Part shown: piece by piece, positions 4,535 through 6,927 of the stretch
Layout: each line of letters starts with the position of its first letter
Position numbering within the stretch: the first letter of the stretch is position 1
NCBI GenBank assembly: GCA_002297935.1
Contig: DBLC01000105.1
Span: 334 to 7,260, forward strand
DNA length: 6,927 bases
DNA from: Dialister sp. UBA734
GTDB lineage: Bacteria; Bacillota; Negativicutes; Veillonellales; Dialisteraceae
Direction: 5' to 3'
Notes under the pieces: model-generated
What the model saw: the letters and a program-made list of their open reading frames with translations, nothing else
Databases searched by the model: none
Told to the model about the DNA's origin: nothing
Position numbers and translations under genes: made by a program

Positions 4535-4535
4535 G

Positions 4536-4551
4536 TGTTTCACGTGAAACA
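4536..4551. promoter_or_regulatory. parS site 7 (perfect match)
   Basis: The site is an exact TGTTTCACGTGAAACA at the right border of toxin-antitoxin copy B. It is followed by TAGCGGAATC like the copy A site. Confidence 0.75.
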
Positions 4552-4580
4552 TGAGCATAGCGGAATCATTTCCCCCAAAA

Positions 4581-4754
4581 GGCCCCTTCCTCAGGAAGGG
4601 GCAGGCCCGCTTGCGGGCCGGGGATAGGCCGACGAAGAAGAGTTGTTGAACTAGCCGCTATCGCAAGACGCCTGCACCGCTATGTTTTTCATTCCGATAC
4701 ATTCCGCTACAGCGAGCTATCCCCCTGCCCCCCTTCCAAAGGAAGAGGGCTAAC
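4581..4754. repeat. Palindromic GC-rich element with GATAG ends
   Basis: The left part has stem CCCCTTCC (4583-4590) with GGAAGGGG (4594-4601), then stem GGCCCGC (4604-4610) with GCGGGCC (4613-4619), then GGGGATAG. The right part (4714-4754) is the inverse: GAGCTATCCCCCTGCC, then CCTTCC with GGAAG, then GGGCTAAC. The 86 bp between hold no gene that I can see. The arms match the single copies at 2368-2407 and 6902-6927, so the pair may be a complete MITE-like element of which those are halves. Confidence 0.55.
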
Positions 4755-4779
4755 GCAAGTAATGAAACCACAAGAGTCA

Positions 4780-4795
4780 TGTTTCACGTGAAACA
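4780..4795. promoter_or_regulatory. parS site 8 (perfect match)
   Basis: The site is an exact TGTTTCACGTGAAACA, about 110 bp before the LD-carboxypeptidase promoter and immediately before the TCACCAG array. Confidence 0.75.
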
Positions 4796-4798
4796 TAC

Positions 4799-4822
4799 CC
4801 AGTCACCAGTCACCAGTCACCA
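4799..4822. repeat. TCACCAG heptanucleotide tandem repeat, array 2
   Basis: About 3.5 copies of the 7-bp unit are present. Other arrays are at 2959-2971 (about 2 copies) and 6243-6275 (about 4.7 copies). All are intergenic and in the same orientation, so copy number may vary by slippage. Confidence 0.8.
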
Positions 4823-4871
4823 ATTATACTGCGACGCCATAATAATTTGCCGCACCGCCACCACCATTTCT

Positions 4872-4898
4872 AACTTCTCACTTCCAACTTCTCACTGC
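4872..4898. repeat. CTTCTCAC repeat, left inverted copy flanking ldcA
   Basis: Two tandem units, AACTTCTCACTTCC and AACTTCTCACTGC, lie just before the promoter. An inverted relative lies at 5987-6007 across the stop codon of the same gene. Confidence 0.65.
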
Positions 4899-4903
4899 AT
4901 TTG

Positions 4904-4912
4904 TGCTATACT
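4904..4912 (+). promoter_or_regulatory. LD-carboxypeptidase promoter
   Basis: TG-C-TATACT is an extended -10 placed right after the CTTCTCAC repeat. Start near 4919 gives a leader of about 17 nt that contains little beyond the ribosome binding site. No good -35 is seen. Confidence 0.5.
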
Positions 4913-4935
4913 TACTACAAGAAAGGGGCATTCCA

Positions 4936-6000
4936 TTGACTATTTCATACACACGTAAAAAATGGATGGCCGCCGGAGCAATCGCTTTGGTCCTAGCCAT
5001 CCTGTGTTATTTCCTATTTTCCACCGCCCACGCCCACGAGGAGCAAAGCCGGTCCAAAGTGTCTCCGCTGAAAGAAGGCGATACCATCGGTGTACTGGCA
5101 CCGGCTGCCAAAGGAAATATGGCCGAATACAGCGAAGCCATTGACCTCTTGGAGTCTCTGGGTTACCAGGTGAAGCTGGCCCCTTCGGTTCATAAGTCCG
5201 CCGGCTACCTGGCCGGCAGTGATGAAGACCGGGCCAAAGATATCAACGATTTCTTCCAAGACGACGACGTGAAAGCCATTCTCTGCCTCCGCGGCGGCTA
5301 TGGCAGTGCCCGCATTTTGCCGCTGTTGGATTATGATGCCATTGCGAAACATCCGAAACTGTTCATCGGGTTTTCCGACATCACCGCCCTCCACACTGCC
5401 TTGGGTGAAAAGGCCCACATGGTGACCATCCACGGCCCCATGTTATCCAGTTTCAAGAATTTTGATTACACCGCCTTCACGTTGTATCTCTTTGAAAATG
5501 GACTGTCCGGCAGCTACCCCATCGGTCCCCTTCCTATGCCGGAAGGGAAATCTCTCACCACACTCACCCCGGGCAACGCCACCGGCCTTTTGGAAGGCGG
5601 CAATCTGACGGTCCTAGCCTCTCTCTGCGGCACCCCCTATGAACTGAAAGGAAACGGGGCCATTCTATTTCTAGAAGACGTACGGGTCAGTCCCTACGAA
5701 ATCGATCGCCTCATGGAGCAGCTCTACCAGAACGGCCTCCTCTCCCGAGTGTCCGGCATCGTCTACGGCGACTTCGGCCGCGCCCAAACTGGTGCCGCCG
5801 AAGGAGACTTCACCGTGGACGACATCATGACCCACTATGCGAAACTGGCAGGCAAGCCGGCAGTGAAAAACTTTCCCATCGGCCACGCCGCCAATAACCT
5901 CTTCCTCCCCATGGGCATCCGCGCCACCCTCCACGCGGACGAAAACGGCACTGCAAGTATCACGTTGGACGAAAGTTATTTGAAAGGCAGTGAGAAGTGA
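4936..6000 (+). CDS. Exported S66-family LD-carboxypeptidase (muramoyltetrapeptide carboxypeptidase)
   Basis: The predicted product is 354 aa from a TTG start. TTG at 4936 has GAAAGGGG 7 nt upstream, whereas the in-frame GTG at 4903 has no ribosome binding site and overlaps the promoter. Residues 1-33 form a signal peptide: Arg-Lys-Lys, a hydrophobic core, then A-H-A before His34. The mature part has the two S66 domains. Visible motifs are RGGYGSAR (119-126), GFSD with nucleophile Ser147, EGGNLTVL (220-227), LEDV with Glu247, and GHAANN with His317. The Ser-Glu-His spacing of 100 and 70 fits the LdcA triad. The family removes the terminal D-Ala from murein tetrapeptides. E. coli LdcA is cytoplasmic, so this exported form probably trims peptidoglycan outside the membrane. 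The last codons and stop lie inside a GTGAGAA repeat. No operon partner. Confidence 0.93.
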   Translation: MTISYTRKKWMAAGAIALVLAILCYFLFSTAHAHEEQSRSKVSPLKEGDTIGVLAPAAKGNMAEYSEAIDLLESLGYQVKLAPSVHKSAGYLAGSDEDRAKDINDFFQDDDVKAILCLRGGYGSARILPLLDYDAIAKHPKLFIGFSDITALHTALGEKAHMVTIHGPMLSSFKNFDYTAFTLYLFENGLSGSYPIGPLPMPEGKSLTTLTPGNATGLLEGGNLTVLASLCGTPYELKGNGAILFLEDVRVSPYEIDRLMEQLYQNGLLSRVSGIVYGDFGRAQTGAAEGDFTVDDIMTHYAKLAGKPAVKNFPIGHAANNLFLPMGIRATLHADENGTASITLDESYLKGSEK

Positions 6001-6007
6001 GAAGTGA
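5987..6007. repeat. GTGAGAA repeat, right inverted copy overlapping the ldcA stop
   Basis: GCAGTGAGAAGTGAGAAGTGA is the inverse of the repeat at 4872-4898. It encodes the last residues (Ser-Glu-Lys) and the TGA stop of the carboxypeptidase, then continues into the spacer. Confidence 0.65.
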
Positions 6008-6050
6008 TGGTAGCGGCGCACAAAATTTGGAAGCGCCGCAATATTTTATA

Positions 6051-6160
6051 GGTTATTATTCTACCTTTTCCTATTATCAAACATCAGTATATATACCGCT
6101 ATTATCTAGGTTAAATAGGTTACATAAGGTTATGTGATTTCGACAGCCTCATAAACTTAT
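6051..6160. repeat. GGTTAT-hairpin composite repeat, unit C (decayed)
   Basis: The left boundary GGTTATTATTCT (6051-6062) is intact. Three iterated units, AGGTTAAAT, AGGTTACAT and AGGTTATGT, lie at about 6108-6135. The expected right arm has decayed to CATAAACTTAT (6150-6160). A parS-like site follows at 6168. From 6008 to 6050 I see nothing recognisable. Confidence 0.55.
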
Positions 6161-6167
6161 ATCCCAA

Positions 6168-6183
6168 CGTTTCCCGTGAAACA
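6168..6183. promoter_or_regulatory. parS-like palindrome 9 (CCCGTG type)
   Basis: The site is CGTTTCCCGTGAAACA, two bases off parS at positions 1 and 7. The tail CTAGCGTAATCCTC (6189-6202) matches the tails after sites 3, 4 and 7. Confidence 0.55.
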
Positions 6184-6217
6184 TGACGCTAGCGTAATCC
6201 TCTCCATCAGTTATTTC

Positions 6218-6244
6218 CTAATCCCTAGGGCCTAGCTACTAATC
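6218..6244. repeat. CTAATCCCTAGG spacer module, copy 3
   Basis: This copy is identical to 42-68 until it fuses into the TCACCAG array at 6243. Confidence 0.7.
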
Positions 6245-6275
6245 ACCAGTCACCAGTCACCAGTCACCAGTCACC
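6243..6275. repeat. TCACCAG heptanucleotide tandem repeat, array 3
   Basis: Four full units and a partial fifth end about 12 bp before the ribosome binding site of the next gene. It is the longest array in the window and occupies the region where that gene's promoter should lie. Confidence 0.85.
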
Positions 6276-6304
6276 CAAAGTATATCAGAAAGGTCGTTAT
6301 CATC

Positions 6305-6616
6305 ATGTACAAAATCCAAGTCTATCTTCCCTTTGAAGCCATTGATACCATTCGCGACGCCATCAAAGAAGCCGGCGGCGGGCGAATCGGAAACTACGCC
6401 GGCTGTATGTCCTGGTGGCAAGTCCACTCCGCCTGGACTACCTTGGAAGGCGCCAACCCCTACAACGGCACCGTCGGCGAAGAAACCGAAGAAGATGAAT
6501 ACATCCTCCAGTGCCGCGTAGACAACGGCCATATCTACGATGTCATTCACGCCATCAAACAGGTTCATCCCTATGAAGAACCGGTCATCGACGTGGTGAA
6601 GTTGGAGAATTTCTGA
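6305..6616 (+). CDS. Stand-alone NIF3/YqfO-insert-like protein (PII/CutA-like fold)
   Basis: This 103-aa soluble protein opens with YKIQVYLPFEAIDTIRDAI (2-20), a beta strand then a helix. The motif GRIGNYAGCMSW (26-37), a central NPYNGTVGE (51-59) and HPYEEP (88-93) before KLEN at the end follow. These are the landmarks of the domain inserted in Bacillus YqfO-type NIF3 proteins and also found alone. The fold resembles CutA and PII trimers, and the function is unknown. The length fits the stand-alone form. AGAAAGG (6287-6293) is the ribosome binding site, with a rather long 11-nt spacing to the ATG. A tandem heptanucleotide array lies directly upstream and a hairpin repeat downstream. Transcript ends are unclear. 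Confidence 0.82.
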   Translation: MYKIQVYLPFEAIDTIRDAIKEAGGGRIGNYAGCMSWWQVHSAWTTLEGANPYNGTVGEETEEDEYILQCRVDNGHIYDVIHAIKQVHPYEEPVIDVVKLENF

Positions 6617-6682
6617 TCCCTCCTCATGGACTAGCCTCTCATCTCTATGCCCAGCAAAGAGAAAGGGTAGCCCTTCGGGCAG

Positions 6683-6850
6683 GTTATACTCTATGTTACC
6701 GATACCGCATCATCTCACAGGAATGAATACGAAAAGGGTTATACAAGGTTATGGGAAAATGGTATTCCCATAACCTTGCATAACCCTTTTAACCTTGTCA
6801 CTCACCGTTATTGTTTTATGTAAAAAACAGTATGCAGCAGAATAATAACC
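6683..6850. repeat. GGTTAT-hairpin composite repeat, unit D
   Basis: The stem 6732-6757 pairs with 6765-6790 at 25 of 26 positions around a 7-nt loop. The right boundary GCAGCAGAATAATAACC (6834-6850) is clear; the left is only GGTTATAC (6683-6690). A parS-like site follows 10 bp later. The stem may also terminate the upstream gene. Confidence 0.7.
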
Positions 6851-6860
6851 TGTATCACTA

Positions 6861-6876
6861 TGTTTCCCGTGAAACA
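6861..6876. promoter_or_regulatory. parS-like palindrome 10 (CCCGTG type)
   Basis: The site is TGTTTCCCGTGAAACA, identical to site 1. It lies 10 bp after hairpin unit D. Confidence 0.6.
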
Positions 6877-6901
6877 TGACACTACCGAAAGAAGCTATAG
6901 C

Positions 6902-6927
6902 GTTAACCCCCTTTCACTGAAAGGGGG
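6902..6927. repeat. GTTA-CCCCCTTTC hairpin repeat, cut by window end
   Basis: GTTAACCCCCTTTC pairs with GAAAGGGGG around ACT. This is the start of the same repeat as at 2368-2407; the rest lies beyond the window. Confidence 0.6.

Larger units (their letters stand above)
4204..4551. repeat. Duplicated TA cassette, copy B (paralogue of 1995-2341)
   Basis: This copy has the same order as copy A: parS-like site, antitoxin promoter, antisense RNA, toxin on the opposite strand, bidirectional terminator, perfect parS. Few differences exist between about 4300 and 4551. The region 4261-4300 is strongly diverged. It is a direct repeat, with about 1.9 kb between the copies carrying three genes. Confidence 0.85.

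Noticed and set aside
1995..4551. Integrated plasmid because of parS plus toxin-antitoxin
   Set aside because: There is no rep, par, relaxase or integrase gene. The flanking genes are ordinary chromosomal functions, and the sites match the chromosomal parS type.
4903..4935. GTG start for the LD-carboxypeptidase (11 residues longer)
   Set aside because: There is no ribosome binding site, and the codon overlaps the -10 element. TTG at 4936 has GAAAGGGG at 7 nt and gives a clean signal peptide.
6243..6275. CRISPR array
   Set aside because: The repeats are 7 bp with no spacers; this is a simple tandem repeat.

Overview
The window looks like chromosomal DNA of a low-to-mid GC Bacillota. My best guess is the Negativicutes side (Megasphaera, Acidaminococcus or Dialister-like). 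This rests on a very E. coli-like UraA, AGGAGG-type ribosome binding sites, extended -10 promoters, a holin-like type I toxin and dense repeat-filled spacers. The class-level call is inference. Only about 56% of the bases are coding, which is low for a bacterium. The spacers are built from a few recurring modules.

Layout: 1-401 is a promoter, a terminator-like hairpin and a 190-bp imperfect palindrome ahead of uraA (402-1670, uracil:H+ symporter). 1671-2521 holds a GGTTAT-hairpin repeat, a possible orphan sRNA, and copy A of a type I toxin-antitoxin module (toxin on minus, antisense RNA on plus). 2522-3930 holds three minus-strand genes: a TM2-domain membrane protein, a 61-aa unknown protein and a DUF805 membrane protein. 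3931-4935 holds a second GGTTAT-hairpin repeat, copy B of the toxin-antitoxin module, and a palindromic GC-rich element. 4936-6000 is an exported S66 LD-carboxypeptidase. 6001-6304 is repeats. 6305-6616 is a stand-alone NIF3/YqfO-insert-like protein. The rest is another hairpin repeat and a parS-like site.

The main signal is in the spacers. Ten copies of a 16-bp palindrome match or nearly match the ParB (Spo0J) site parS, TGTTTCACGTGAAACA. Three are perfect, all ten lie outside genes, and five carry CCCGTG in the centre, a half-parS / half-Noc-site hybrid. Both toxin-antitoxin copies are bracketed by such sites, and in both the likely -35 of the antitoxin promoter lies inside the left site.

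The toxin mRNA 5' end is nearly the same sequence as the antitoxin RNA 5' end (GAGATAGTTGGT), so it can pair with the toxin's own 3' UTR. The genes themselves (pyrimidine uptake, cell-wall turnover, small membrane proteins) form no evident common pathway and appear mostly monocistronic. I cannot tell from one window whether the parS-like cluster marks an origin-proximal segregation centre or a genome-wide interspersed repeat.
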